Below are positions 1 through 8,296 of a stretch of 64,000 bases of DNA, in pieces. Every line of letters begins with the position of its first letter. Position 1 is the stretch's first letter. The DNA lies in contig NZ_JABBNU010000011.1 in the NCBI RefSeq assembly GCF_012926615.1, forward strand, positions 183,838 through 247,837, given 5' to 3'. A program made the position numbers and the translations under genes. The notes below the pieces were generated by a model. It searched no databases, was not told the origin of the DNA, and saw only the letters and a list, made by a program, of their open reading frames with translations. This DNA comes from Marinigracilibium pacificum. GTDB taxonomy: Bacteria; Bacteroidota; Bacteroidia; Cytophagales; Cyclobacteriaceae.

Positions 1-1
1 G

Positions 2-769
2 TTTATTGATTTTCCTGGGGGAGATAATCAACAAGCTGTATTAGGTCAGTTAGCTGATATTATTGATACTGATGATGTTGCCGCATTTATATATGAGCCT
101 CTGGTGCAAGGGTCTGCAGGAATGAGAATGTATGATAGTGAAGTCCTTGATACAATGTTGAGTATGGCTAAAGGAGCAGGTGTTGTATGTATTGCTGATG
201 AAGTATTTACAGGGTTCGGTCGAACCGGGAAAATGTTTGCAAGTGATCATATGCGACATAAGCCAGATATTATGTGCTTGTCAAAAGGGCTTACTGGTGG
301 AACAATGGCTCTTGGAGCGACGACTTGCACTTTGGAAATACAGAAACCATTTATGACAAGTGATTTAATTAAGACATTTTTTCATGGTCATAGTTATACC
401 GGAAATCCTATAGCTTGTGCAGCTGGTGTTGCAAGTATGGAATTATTAAAGACTCCTGAGTGTCAAGAGCAAATTTCGCAAATCGGTAAATGGCATAAAT
501 CCTCTGCTGTCAGGCTGGGGGGAAGCAGAGCTATAAAAAATGTAAGGCATTTAGGGACAATTCTGGCTTTTGAAATCAAAACATTAAAAGATACTGGTTA
601 TTTTAATGAAGTTAGACATAAGTTGTATCCAACATTTTTGAAGTATGATGTCTTGTTGCGACCTCTAGGAAATGTTGTGTATTTCCTGCCTCCTTATTGC
701 ATTACTAAAGAAGAATATGATAAAGTGATTGAAGTGATTGAAAAGGTTCTTGTTGAAATAAATAGCTAA
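2..769 (+). CDS. bioA: Adenosylmethionine-8-amino-7-oxononanoate aminotransferase (BioA), 5' truncated by window edge
   Basis: PLP-dependent class III aminotransferase that makes 7,8-diaminopelargonate in biotin synthesis, using SAM as amino donor. The reading frame is open from base 2, so only the C-terminal 255 residues are here. BioA-specific blocks are visible: YEPLVQGSAGM, IADEVFTGFGRTGKMFA (with the PLP pyridine-binding Asp), CLSKGLTGG (Schiff-base Lys, codon 284-286), FFHGHSYTGNP and RPLGNVVYFLPPYCIT near the end. These separate it from ornithine or GABA aminotransferases. It converges with the next gene, with only two bases between the stop codons. No other biotin gene is visible in the window. 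Confidence 0.93.
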   Translation, partial: FIDFPGGDNQQAVLGQLADIIDTDDVAAFIYEPLVQGSAGMRMYDSEVLDTMLSMAKGAGVVCIADEVFTGFGRTGKMFASDHMRHKPDIMCLSKGLTGGTMALGATTCTLEIQKPFMTSDLIKTFFHGHSYTGNPIACAAGVASMELLKTPECQEQISQIGKWHKSSAVRLGGSRAIKNVRHLGTILAFEIKTLKDTGYFNEVRHKLYPTFLKYDVLLRPLGNVVYFLPPYCITKEEYDKVIEVIEKVLVEINS

Positions 770-771
770 GG

Positions 772-1164
772 TTAATTGTTAAATGTATTTCCACAATTAT
801 GACATAAATATTTGTCTTTTTTTGAAGTTGCAATGTTTTCAGGAGAGAAAATATTTATAATTCGATTTAATACCTGATGAAATGATTTTTCTTCAACAGG
901 AAAGGCATTAATTGAATTACAGTGAGGGCATGCAATTATAGGCGTTGGTTCTTTATGTTCTAAGCCTAAAATATTTCTAGCCATTTCGTAATCGTCTTCT
1001 AATACCATTAATCCTATTCCACCAATTAAAGTTTTTAGATGTGGTAAGGTAACTGAAGTTTCTTCATCAATTAGAATTACAGGAACTCCATGTCTTTGAA
1101 GTTTACTTCTCATTATATGAGCATTGCTATAATCGTATTCTCTTAATAAAAGTACTAACCCCAT
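772..1164 (-). CDS. DUF2007-type putative signal-transducing protein with C-terminal zinc ribbon
   Basis: A 130-residue cytosolic protein. The first ~70 residues (LLREYDYSNAHIMRSKL, then VILIDEETS and GLMVLEDDYEMARNIL) have the ACT-like fold pattern of DUF2007 proteins, in which a residue pair resembling (E/D)D(Y/A)..A closes the domain. The C-terminal half carries two CxxC pairs (CPHC at about 79-82 and CHNC at about 121-124), which should bind one zinc ion. Function is unknown; the family name 'signal transducing' is only a prediction. The ATG start has no recognisable ribosome binding site. It stands alone between convergent bioA and the next minus-strand gene. Confidence 0.7.
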   Translation of the reverse strand: MGLVLLLREYDYSNAHIMRSKLQRHGVPVILIDEETSVTLPHLKTLIGGIGLMVLEDDYEMARNILGLEHKEPTPIIACPHCNSINAFPVEEKSFHQVLNRIINIFSPENIATSKKDKYLCHNCGNTFNN

Positions 1165-1281
1165 TTAGTTGTGTTATACTATAAATAACGATTTTTTGAT
1201 CTTCAGGATTTAATATACAAAAAAATGCGATTTGTTATAGCAATTTATTTTTATTCCGGAACGTGATGAAATTTTGAAGGT

Positions 1282-2325
1282 CTAATTTAATTCCAATAAG
1301 TTTAGAATTTCTGGCAACTGGCTATTTATACTGCTAAATCCATAATTACATAAAATGATCAAGGAGATTTCTGAATCTGGAATATAATAGACGATAGAAT
1401 TATAGCCTTCACTATTACCTTCAAAACCAAAACAGGTTGTGGTTTGACCTATAACTTTATCGAAAATGAAGGGAGTTTGATCATTATTGAATAGTCTTTC
1501 ATAGGTTCCTTTAGAAATGTATTCACTATTGAATAGAAAATCAATCATTTTCAGTATGTCATTTCCACTAGAGAATAATGCCCCTTCGGGATAGTGATAG
1601 CTTTCTTTTTCGGGTAGTAATTCTATGATTTCTTCCCCTTTAGTTTTTACATAAGCATGAGCATACTTACTATCATTTTTATCATACTTTAGTATTTGAT
1701 CAAGGACTGTAAACTCAGATCTAGGAAGATCTATTTTTTGACCAACACTTTTGTAAAAATAATCTGGAAATTTCTCATTGCTTATACTTTCAATAATTGC
1801 ACCTATCAAAATGCTATTTGTATAGCTATAACTTATTTTACCTTGGACTACTGAGTCTGATTTTTCAGCTATTTCTTTTACTAATGATCTGTAGTCAACA
1901 TATTCTGTTACATCATTATTGAATTTAATATCTGTTAGTCCGGAAGTATGCGTTAGTAAGTGATATACTTTTAATTCGGGGAATTTATTCAGTTCAGGTA
2001 AATAATTTGCTACTTGATTATCGGGGTCAATTTTTTTCTCTTCAAGAAGCAGTGCTATTGATAATAATTTGGCAATATCTGATCCACTATTTAAGTTAAA
2101 TTCGGTATCACTTGTTAATAATTCCTCATCTTGAAATTCAGCATAACCAAAAGCTTTATCATATTTAACTTTGCCTTTTTGGCTAATTAATGCAATGCCT
2201 GAAAAATCACCTATCCGGTAACTTTCTTCTAAAAATGAATTGAAATTTTTAATGCTGGATTTACTCTGACCAAAGAATGTTAAAGTTGAGGCCTGAATTA
2301 ATAATAAAAATAATACTAATCTCAT
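1282..2325 (-). CDS. Serine-hydrolase/beta-lactamase-fold exported protein with degenerate active site
   Basis: A 347-residue protein with an N-terminal signal peptide (about 1-19) and the fold of class C beta-lactamase/penicillin-binding esterases. The family blocks HLLTHTSGL (122-130) and the YxN motif Y168-T169-N170 are intact. The catalytic SxxK block is not. In a gapless alignment to the usual FN(I/L)GSxxK..EEGK pattern, Ser80 is kept but the Lys position is Asp83 (SGSD). The C-terminal HxG block reads F301-E302-G303. It may therefore be a binding or structural protein and not a hydrolase. I see no operon partner; an 82 bp gap separates it from the next minus-strand gene. Confidence 0.8.
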   Translation of the reverse strand: MRLVLFLLLIQASTLTFFGQSKSSIKNFNSFLEESYRIGDFSGIALISQKGKVKYDKAFGYAEFQDEELLTSDTEFNLNSGSDIAKLLSIALLLEEKKIDPDNQVANYLPELNKFPELKVYHLLTHTSGLTDIKFNNDVTEYVDYRSLVKEIAEKSDSVVQGKISYSYTNSILIGAIIESISNEKFPDYFYKSVGQKIDLPRSEFTVLDQILKYDKNDSKYAHAYVKTKGEEIIELLPEKESYHYPEGALFSSGNDILKMIDFLFNSEYISKGTYERLFNNDQTPFIFDKVIGQTTTCFGFEGNSEGYNSIVYYIPDSEISLIILCNYGFSSINSQLPEILNLLELN

Positions 2326-2407
2326 TTTTTAAAAAATCTTATACCTGACTCTTAATATGAATAATCAGTAATATAATAGTATTATTTTTATTTTCTAAAG
2401 GTGAGGT

Positions 2408-3922
2408 TTATTTTTCTAAGGTTATCGTAATTTGTTTGATAACCTTATCAAGTTCTTTTAAAGCCTTCTTTAATCTGCAGTTATACTCTTTCTCTTCAAA
2501 GGCATTAATCATGTTATTTTCAAGTAGCTGAATCAAGCCAAGGATAGTAGCAACTGGAGCTCTTAATTTATGAGAATTAATGAATGCATATTCTTTAAGC
2601 TGTTCATTCTTTAACTCTAGTTCCTGAGTTCTTTCTGATACACGATTTTCAAGGTTTTGATTTAAAGAATTAAGCTCTTTTGCCTGCTTCTGAATCAGGT
2701 TATTTTTCTTTTTAAGTTGATTTATATATTTGACTTTAGTGTCATATCTCTTTTTTGCTGTATAAAAAAGGTATCCTGTCAAGATAAGAATTATTAACCC
2801 TAGGATAATAATGAAAGACTGAAGTCTTACTTGTTTTTTGCTATAATTAAGTGCTTTGTTATTCAATTCATTTTGCTTTTCAAGCAGTTTAATTTCATTT
2901 CTTTTTTGTTTAAGTTCATAGTCCTTTTGAAGTACTTCTATTCCTGTTGCAAGTTCACTTTGTTTTATACTATGTCTTAATTCATCTGCTTGTTTATAAA
3001 AATCAAGAGATTTTTGGAAATCACCTAAAACATAGTAACATTCATGAAGAATGAAAAGTGCATCAATTTCTTCTTTATAACTATTCCCTTTTTTTGCATT
3101 TTCTTTTGTCTTAAGTGCCCATTCAATTGCATTATTTATTTGACCATCTTTTAAATAGTAATCAGCATATATTCTGTAATTATTAGACCGTAGCCTCAGA
3201 TTATTTAATTGCTTATTAATATTCATTGACTGTTTTATGAAGTTTCCAGCCTCTTCATAATTACCGGATTTTAAATTTACTTCTCCAAGATTGGATAGGT
3301 TAAAAGCGACACCGGTTAAATTGTTTATTTTTCGATTTACATCTAATGCATTATTTAAATGATAAGAAGCTGAATCAAATTTTTCAATCTGGATATAATT
3401 GTTTGCCAGGTTATTATATGCTCTACTAACTTTTGTTAAACTATTTGATTTTAATGCTACCTCTAAACTCTTTGTATAATATTCTGTAGCTGCATTATGA
3501 TCCTTGGTGTTGTTATAGATCATTCCTATTAGGTTGTAGCAATCAGATTGATCTGCTTCACTATCTGTCCTTGATAAACTGTAGTTTAATGCCTGAAAAG
3601 CTTTTTCAAGAGCTGTATAGTGAATTCCCAGGTTCATGTAATACAACCCAATTACTACAGCATTTTTTTCAAGGCAATATGGATTTTGAATCTTTTCGGC
3701 AATTGTATAACCTATATTACCGTAGTAATACCCACTATCAGGATTTAAATCAAAGAATAAATAACCGATTTTGGCATAGATAGCTGACCTGGAACTGTCG
3801 TTTGTGACATTTTCCAATTGATGTTGTAGATGTTTGATTTCATCCGATTTTTTATTGACTTGACTTATGGAATTGTACAATGAAAAAACCGAAAATATAA
3901 TAAAAAAAATAATTGACCTCAT
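2408..3922 (-). CDS. TPR sensor-like protein ending in a histidine-kinase DHp domain without an ATPase domain
   Basis: I prefer the ATG at 3922 because it gives a clean signal peptide (MRSIIFFIIFSVFSLYNSIS); a longer frame starts 23 codons upstream. The 504-residue product has a periplasmic array of tetratricopeptide repeats (about 40-330), one transmembrane helix (about 370-390, FIIILGLIILILTGYLFY), a coiled coil (about 395-440) and a HisKA-like segment FINSHKLRAPVATILGL with His451. It then stops after a short helical arm. The N, G1 and G2 boxes of a HATPase_c domain are absent, so it cannot phosphorylate itself. Similar kinase-less architectures are known in Bacteroidota; the partner is unknown. 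Confidence 0.8.
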   Translation of the reverse strand: MRSIIFFIIFSVFSLYNSISQVNKKSDEIKHLQHQLENVTNDSSRSAIYAKIGYLFFDLNPDSGYYYGNIGYTIAEKIQNPYCLEKNAVVIGLYYMNLGIHYTALEKAFQALNYSLSRTDSEADQSDCYNLIGMIYNNTKDHNAATEYYTKSLEVALKSNSLTKVSRAYNNLANNYIQIEKFDSASYHLNNALDVNRKINNLTGVAFNLSNLGEVNLKSGNYEEAGNFIKQSMNINKQLNNLRLRSNNYRIYADYYLKDGQINNAIEWALKTKENAKKGNSYKEEIDALFILHECYYVLGDFQKSLDFYKQADELRHSIKQSELATGIEVLQKDYELKQKRNEIKLLEKQNELNNKALNYSKKQVRLQSFIIILGLIILILTGYLFYTAKKRYDTKVKYINQLKKKNNLIQKQAKELNSLNQNLENRVSERTQELELKNEQLKEYAFINSHKLRAPVATILGLIQLLENNMINAFEEKEYNCRLKKALKELDKVIKQITITLEK

Positions 3923-4094
3923 ACCATCAGCTACACAATAAAAACTTTGCTTCCTTACAGGAGAAGCAGTATATTTTCTATATTGGATCAAGGAATATAA
4001 AATATTTCCTTGTTAATAGTTTTATTTTTTCTGTAAAGATTGACAGTTAGTGTCAATTTATTTGATATGTTAAATTTAATCAAAAAATAATTCA

Positions 4095-5747
4095 ATGAGT
4101 TTCGATTATATCATTATAGGTGCCGGATCTTCAGGGAGTGTTTTGGCTAATAGGCTAAGTGCAATTGAGCAAGTTAAAGTATTACTTCTAGAAGCTGGAA
4201 GCAGAGATTCAAAACCTGAAATACATATTCCCGGAGCATATACGAAACTCAATAATTCTGAAGTAGATTGGGCATTTTGGACTGAGGAACAACCTAACGT
4301 ATTGAATAGAAAAATTTTTGTGCCCAGGGGCAAAACGCTCGGAGGATGCAGCAGTACAAATGCAATGGCATATGTAAGAGGGAGTAAATACGATTTCGAT
4401 GAATGGAATCAATTGGGTAATAATGGTTGGGGATATCAATCGGTCTTGCCTTATTTTAAAAAGTCTGAACACAATGAAAATTTGAATGATGAATATCATG
4501 GTCAGAATGGTGAACTGAACGTAACTTTTTCAAAACAACCGACAGAATTGGGAAGTGCTTTTATAGATGGATGTGAGGAAATGGGAATTCCATATAATCC
4601 AGACTATAATGGTGAAGAGCAAATTGGAGCTAGTATGCTTCAGTTTAATATAAAAAACAATCAACGACATAGTGCGGCTAAAGCCTTTTTAAAGCCTATT
4701 TTGAATAGAAAGAATCTAACTATTATTACGAAAGCTTTTGTTCAGAAGGTAATAATTGAGAATGGTACTGCCATTGGTGTTGAAGTTGATGTCAAGGGTG
4801 AACGAAAATATTTTTCTTGTAATAAAGAGATTATTTTATCTGCCGGAGCTATCCAGTCTCCTCAATTACTTATGATTTCAGGAATTGGACCGGCTAAAAA
4901 ATTAAATGAGTTTGGAATTAAATTACATGCAGATCTACCAGGTGTTGGTCAGAATTTAATTGACCATATCTGGAGTGGTATTTCAGGGAAAGTTGTAATT
5001 CCGACAGGGAATTCATTAATTAAACCTTTTAATATGTTCAAAGCTCTTTTTGAACATATCATATTTAAAAAAGGTCCATTAGGGAACAGTCCCTTAGAGG
5101 CAAATGCTTTTTTTAAGTCATCTTCTGATTTGTTAAGGCCAGACTTACAGTTTCATATGGCACCAATTGGGATTGCAAATGATTATTCGACTGACATATA
5201 TAATTTGAATACATTTCCTAAAGAAAATGGTTTTGGATTAATGGTAATATTAATTAGGCCAGAAAGCAGGGGATATGTATCAATCAGGAGTAATTCTGCT
5301 TATGATGCTCCGGTAATCCAGCCAAAATTTCTAAGTGTTGAAAAAGATCTTGATGTATTAATTCATGGAATTAAGAAGGCAATTGATGTTGTTGAAAGTG
5401 ATGCAATGAAAAAGTACTGTCCAAATGGAGTAGATTTTCCTGTCGATATATCAAATGATGACGTACTTAAAGAGCATATATTGAAATCCTTAGAAACTTT
5501 ATATCACCCGGTAGGAACCTGTAAAATGGGTATTGATGAAATGGCTGTTACTGATGATAGACTAAAAGTAAGAGGTGTTAAGGGGTTAAGGGTAGTAGAT
5601 GCATCTATAATGCCAACTATTATTTCAGGAAATACCAATGCTGCTGCAATAATGATCGCCGAAAAAGCTTCGGATATGATTCTTGAAGATAGTTCTCAGA
5701 GTATTTTTACTAGTGCAAGTGCAATGCCAACTAATAGTGATGCGTAG
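4095..5747 (+). CDS. GMC-family FAD-dependent oxidoreductase (choline dehydrogenase-like)
   Basis: A 550-residue flavoprotein of the glucose-methanol-choline family, probably oxidising an alcohol. The N-terminal dinucleotide-binding motif GAGSSG is at 9-14. GGCSSTNAMAYVRG near residue 84 is GMC signature 1, and GAIQSPQLLMISGIGP near 251 is signature 2. The catalytic pair is H471 (HPVGTCKMG) and N515 (SGNTNAAAIMIAEKA), with the 44-residue spacing seen in choline oxidase. BetA-like sequence does not establish choline as substrate, and no betaine genes are nearby. The last 52 bases overlap the convergent acyltransferase gene. There is no signal peptide, so it should be cytoplasmic. Confidence 0.9.
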   Translation: MSFDYIIIGAGSSGSVLANRLSAIEQVKVLLLEAGSRDSKPEIHIPGAYTKLNNSEVDWAFWTEEQPNVLNRKIFVPRGKTLGGCSSTNAMAYVRGSKYDFDEWNQLGNNGWGYQSVLPYFKKSEHNENLNDEYHGQNGELNVTFSKQPTELGSAFIDGCEEMGIPYNPDYNGEEQIGASMLQFNIKNNQRHSAAKAFLKPILNRKNLTIITKAFVQKVIIENGTAIGVEVDVKGERKYFSCNKEIILSAGAIQSPQLLMISGIGPAKKLNEFGIKLHADLPGVGQNLIDHIWSGISGKVVIPTGNSLIKPFNMFKALFEHIIFKKGPLGNSPLEANAFFKSSSDLLRPDLQFHMAPIGIANDYSTDIYNLNTFPKENGFGLMVILIRPESRGYVSIRSNSAYDAPVIQPKFLSVEKDLDVLIHGIKKAIDVVESDAMKKYCPNGVDFPVDISNDDVLKEHILKSLETLYHPVGTCKMGIDEMAVTDDRLKVRGVKGLRVVDASIMPTIISGNTNAAAIMIAEKASDMILEDSSQSIFTSASAMPTNSDA

Positions 5748-6730
5748 ATAGGGTAAATGAAAATCTTACTTGTGAATGCAGCAGTAGCATAAAAGTGAGG
5801 GTCTTTTACTTTACTCAGAATTTGCTTTTTAATGATTGTTCTTGGAAGAAAGAATAATAAACCAGATAATTTATAAAGTACATTTTTTAATTGTGTAATT
5901 AAGATCAGTTTTTCATCTTTATGAATAGCGGTGCTCTTTTGAGTATTTAAATTTATTTGTCCAAGGTTTGAAATGTCATTATCCAATTGAGCTTGAATAT
6001 CTTTTTTAACAACTCTTATATTATCCAGCTGTTCTTTAAGATCCTCATATTTCTCTTCAGGACTAATATGAAGGACTAATTTTTTTAGTGCTTTACTCAA
6101 TTTATTAAGTAACGAATCATAAGCATTTCTCTCGTTTTCCTTATATTCTGTAAGGTGGTCTTGAACACTAATAGGATCTCCTATGATTATTAGCACTCTA
6201 CTACGACTATTGAAATGGTCTTCATAATGGATTCCTATAGGAACGATTTTAATATTTTTTTGATATTGATTTCTTTCTTCAGTTTGAAAAACAATTCTTG
6301 CTATACCTTTTTGAAGAGGTCTTATCCTATACTTTAAATCATGATTTCCTTCAGGGAAAATTCCTAATACATTATTTTTTTCAAGAACAGAATAGGCTTC
6401 TTCAAAACTATCATTGTTTTTTCTGACATTACCAATTCCATCTCGAAATCTATAGATGGGAATCATCTTTAATGATCTTAAAACATTGTTTATGATTCCT
6501 TTTTTAAAAACACTGGCTCGGGTCAAAAAATGTGGGCTTCGCTTAGAAATAACACTTAGGATCAATGCATCAAGCAATGCGTTTTGATGGTTTGCAGCAA
6601 AAATAATTGGGCCTTTTGATGGTATTTTATCAAGTCCATTGACTTTAAATTCGCTGAAGTATAAACTACATGCGATTCTTACCCATAATTTTAATGGGTA
6701 GTATAATAAGTTGCCCAGGAATAATTTCAT
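5696..6730 (-). CDS. Glycerolipid acyltransferase (PlsC/Gat1-like)
   Basis: A 344-residue membrane acyltransferase of the LPLAT superfamily, expected to acylate glycerol-3-phosphate or lysophosphatidate at the inner membrane. The catalytic block is NHQNALLD with His48 and Asp54. That is an HX5D spacing, as in the Gat1/Sct1-like branch, and not the usual HX4D. The glycerol-phosphate block is FPEGNHDLKYRIRPLQKGIA. A charged linker (about 225-285) leads to C-terminal hydrophobic segments. Its ATG overlaps the TGA of the upstream transporter gene (ATGA), so the two are co-transcribed. Its 3' end overlaps the convergent GMC gene by 52 bases. Confidence 0.85.
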   Translation of the reverse strand: MKLFLGNLLYYPLKLWVRIACSLYFSEFKVNGLDKIPSKGPIIFAANHQNALLDALILSVISKRSPHFLTRASVFKKGIINNVLRSLKMIPIYRFRDGIGNVRKNNDSFEEAYSVLEKNNVLGIFPEGNHDLKYRIRPLQKGIARIVFQTEERNQYQKNIKIVPIGIHYEDHFNSRSRVLIIIGDPISVQDHLTEYKENERNAYDSLLNKLSKALKKLVLHISPEEKYEDLKEQLDNIRVVKKDIQAQLDNDISNLGQINLNTQKSTAIHKDEKLILITQLKNVLYKLSGLLFFLPRTIIKKQILSKVKDPHFYATAAFTSKIFIYPIYASLLVGIALALVKIL

Positions 6731-7641
6731 GCAGATGCAATGTTTTTATTTACACGTGCTTTATATGCAAAGATTTGAGAGATCAACAGACCCGAAATAA
6801 TGTGCCAGATTCCCCACCAGGCAGCTATTAAGGCCATTCCTCCTTGACCACTGAAATAATTAAAAATAATTACCAGCCCCAGTCCGGAGTTTTGGATTCC
6901 TGTTTCAATCATGATAGCGGTGGCATCCGCATTTGAATTTCCTGTAATTTTACCCATTACATATCCTAACAAAAGAGCAGATAGATTATGGATTAAAACA
7001 AGGAAGAATACGTAATGCCAATATTGAAGGAACAGGTCGAAATTCTTTGAGAAGGCAACTACAATTATTGCTATAAGTACTAGTAAAGAAAGTGATTTAA
7101 TTATCTTTTTAGCTTTTTCGCTAAAAACCGGAAATAATTTTCTCGTTAACATTCCAGACACCAATGGAATACCGATAATGATACTTATGGTTTTCATCAT
7201 TTTCCAGAAATCAACTTCTACATCAATATTCTTTTTATTCCCCAATAATTCTCCCCAAATTTCGAGGTTTAATGGGGTAAAAATGATTGCCAGAAATGAA
7301 GCGGCAATTGTAAGTGTTACTGAGAGCGCAACGTTTCCTTTACTTAATGAAGTGAAAAAGTTAGATACGTTTCCACCGGGACAGGCAGCTACTAAAATCA
7401 TACCCATTGCAAGACCTGGTAAAGGATTCATTAAAAGCACTAACACAAATGTTAGAGCTGGTAATAAAATGAATTGTGAAACAATACCGCCAATGGCTGG
7501 TTTTGGGTTCTTTATTATGTCTTTGAAAGAGTTTAAGTTAAGATCTAACGAAACCCCATACATAATAAATGCGATACTAAGATTTAATAAAAACAGACTT
7601 TCTTCGTTAAAGTCAATTTGTACATTTTCAAGTTCTGACAT
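6727..7641 (-). CDS. Bile acid:sodium symporter family (BASS) transporter
   Basis: A multi-spanning transporter of about 304 residues with the BASS signature, including ATAIMIETGIQNSGLGLVI and the proline/glycine-rich VAACPGGNVSNFFTSLSKGN block that forms the crossover helices. Eight to ten hydrophobic segments are visible. Family members carry bile acids, pantoate, 2-keto acids or other organic anions with sodium; the substrate here cannot be read. I choose the ATG at 7641; the frame extends to a TTG at 7659, but a TAATTTTG box just upstream would place the transcript start near 7658, favouring the ATG. It is translationally coupled to the downstream acyltransferase. Confidence 0.87.
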   Translation of the reverse strand: MSELENVQIDFNEESLFLLNLSIAFIMYGVSLDLNLNSFKDIIKNPKPAIGGIVSQFILLPALTFVLVLLMNPLPGLAMGMILVAACPGGNVSNFFTSLSKGNVALSVTLTIAASFLAIIFTPLNLEIWGELLGNKKNIDVEVDFWKMMKTISIIIGIPLVSGMLTRKLFPVFSEKAKKIIKSLSLLVLIAIIVVAFSKNFDLFLQYWHYVFFLVLIHNLSALLLGYVMGKITGNSNADATAIMIETGIQNSGLGLVIIFNYFSGQGGMALIAAWWGIWHIISGLLISQIFAYKARVNKNIASA

Positions 7642-7663
7642 CCTGGAAAATATTTTCAACCCG

Positions 7664-7671
7664 CAAAATTA
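7664..7671 (-). promoter_or_regulatory. Putative -7 box of the BASS-acyltransferase operon
   Basis: The minus strand reads TAATTTTG, an exact match to the Bacteroidota -7 consensus TAnnTTTG, 22 bases before the ATG at 7641. No convincing -33 element is seen. Confidence 0.5.
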
Positions 7672-7776
7672 TCCAAAATATCATTAAATGACTTTAAAAA
7701 AAAGACCTTAGGTAGATTAATTCTTACACGTGATAAGTTACATTAATGAAAATTAGTCCTATGAGAAAAAATGAGC

Positions 7777-7784
7777 TAATTTTG
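7777..7784 (+). promoter_or_regulatory. Putative -7 box upstream of the cyclophilin gene
   Basis: TAATTTTG matches TAnnTTTG exactly and ends 29 bases before the ATG at 7814. It lies in the 172 bp divergent spacer shared with the BASS operon promoter. Confidence 0.5.
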
Positions 7785-7813
7785 TAAAGAATTAAATTTC
7801 AATTTTAACATAT

Positions 7814-8242
7814 ATGAAAGCAGAAATAATAACCGAAAAAGGGACTATGAAAGTGGAGTTCTATGAAAAAGATGCTCCAAATACAGTTAAGAATTTTGTG
7901 GATCTTTCAAAGAAAGGCTTTTATAATGGATTGACTTTTCACAGAGTTATTCCTGATTTTGTAATTCAGGGTGGATGTCCGGATGGTACCGGTGCAGGTG
8001 GTCCTGGTTATTCTATTGATTGTGAGTTAGATGGAGAAAACCAATATCACGACAGAGGAGTGCTTTCAATGGCTCATGCTGGTCGAAATACTGGTGGCTC
8101 TCAATTTTTCATTTGTCATAGCAGAGAGAATACTGCTCACCTGGATAGAAATCATACTTGCTTTGGCAAAGTGGTAGAAGGGTTAGATGTTATAGATGAT
8201 ATTCGTCAGGGAGATAAAATTCTTGAGATTAATATTTTCTAA
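7814..8242 (+). CDS. Peptidyl-prolyl cis-trans isomerase, cyclophilin type
   Basis: A compact 142-residue cyclophilin that isomerises X-Pro bonds during protein folding. The active-site blocks TFHRVIPDFVIQGGCPDGTG (catalytic Arg in FHRV), GGSQFFICH and a late LDRNHTCFGKVVEGLDVID are complete. There is no signal peptide, so it should act in the cytoplasm. The start is the only reasonable ATG and follows a TAnnTTTG box. A stem-loop terminator after the stop also covers the 3' end of the convergent hydrolase gene. It is a single-gene transcription unit. Confidence 0.95.
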   Translation: MKAEIITEKGTMKVEFYEKDAPNTVKNFVDLSKKGFYNGLTFHRVIPDFVIQGGCPDGTGAGGPGYSIDCELDGENQYHDRGVLSMAHAGRNTGGSQFFICHSRENTAHLDRNHTCFGKVVEGLDVIDDIRQGDKILEINIF

Positions 8243-8252
8243 ATTCGAATAA

Positions 8253-8296
8253 GGGCATTGGATTTTATTCCTTTATAAATTTCAATGCCCGTTTTT
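8253..8296 (+). terminator. Rho-independent terminator after the cyclophilin gene
   Basis: GGGCATTG (8253-8260) pairs with CAATGCCC (8283-8290), followed by GTTTTT. The loop is long (22 bases) and the right arm lies inside the end of the convergent YheT-type gene. Confidence 0.6.

Noticed and set aside
1282..2325. Beta-lactamase antibiotic resistance gene
   Set aside because: The fold is related, but the catalytic Lys and the HxG block are missing, so hydrolysis of beta-lactams is not expected.
7178..7687. 169-codon ORF antisense to the BASS transporter gene
   Set aside because: It is a shadow of a strong transporter frame on the other strand and shows no domain pattern.
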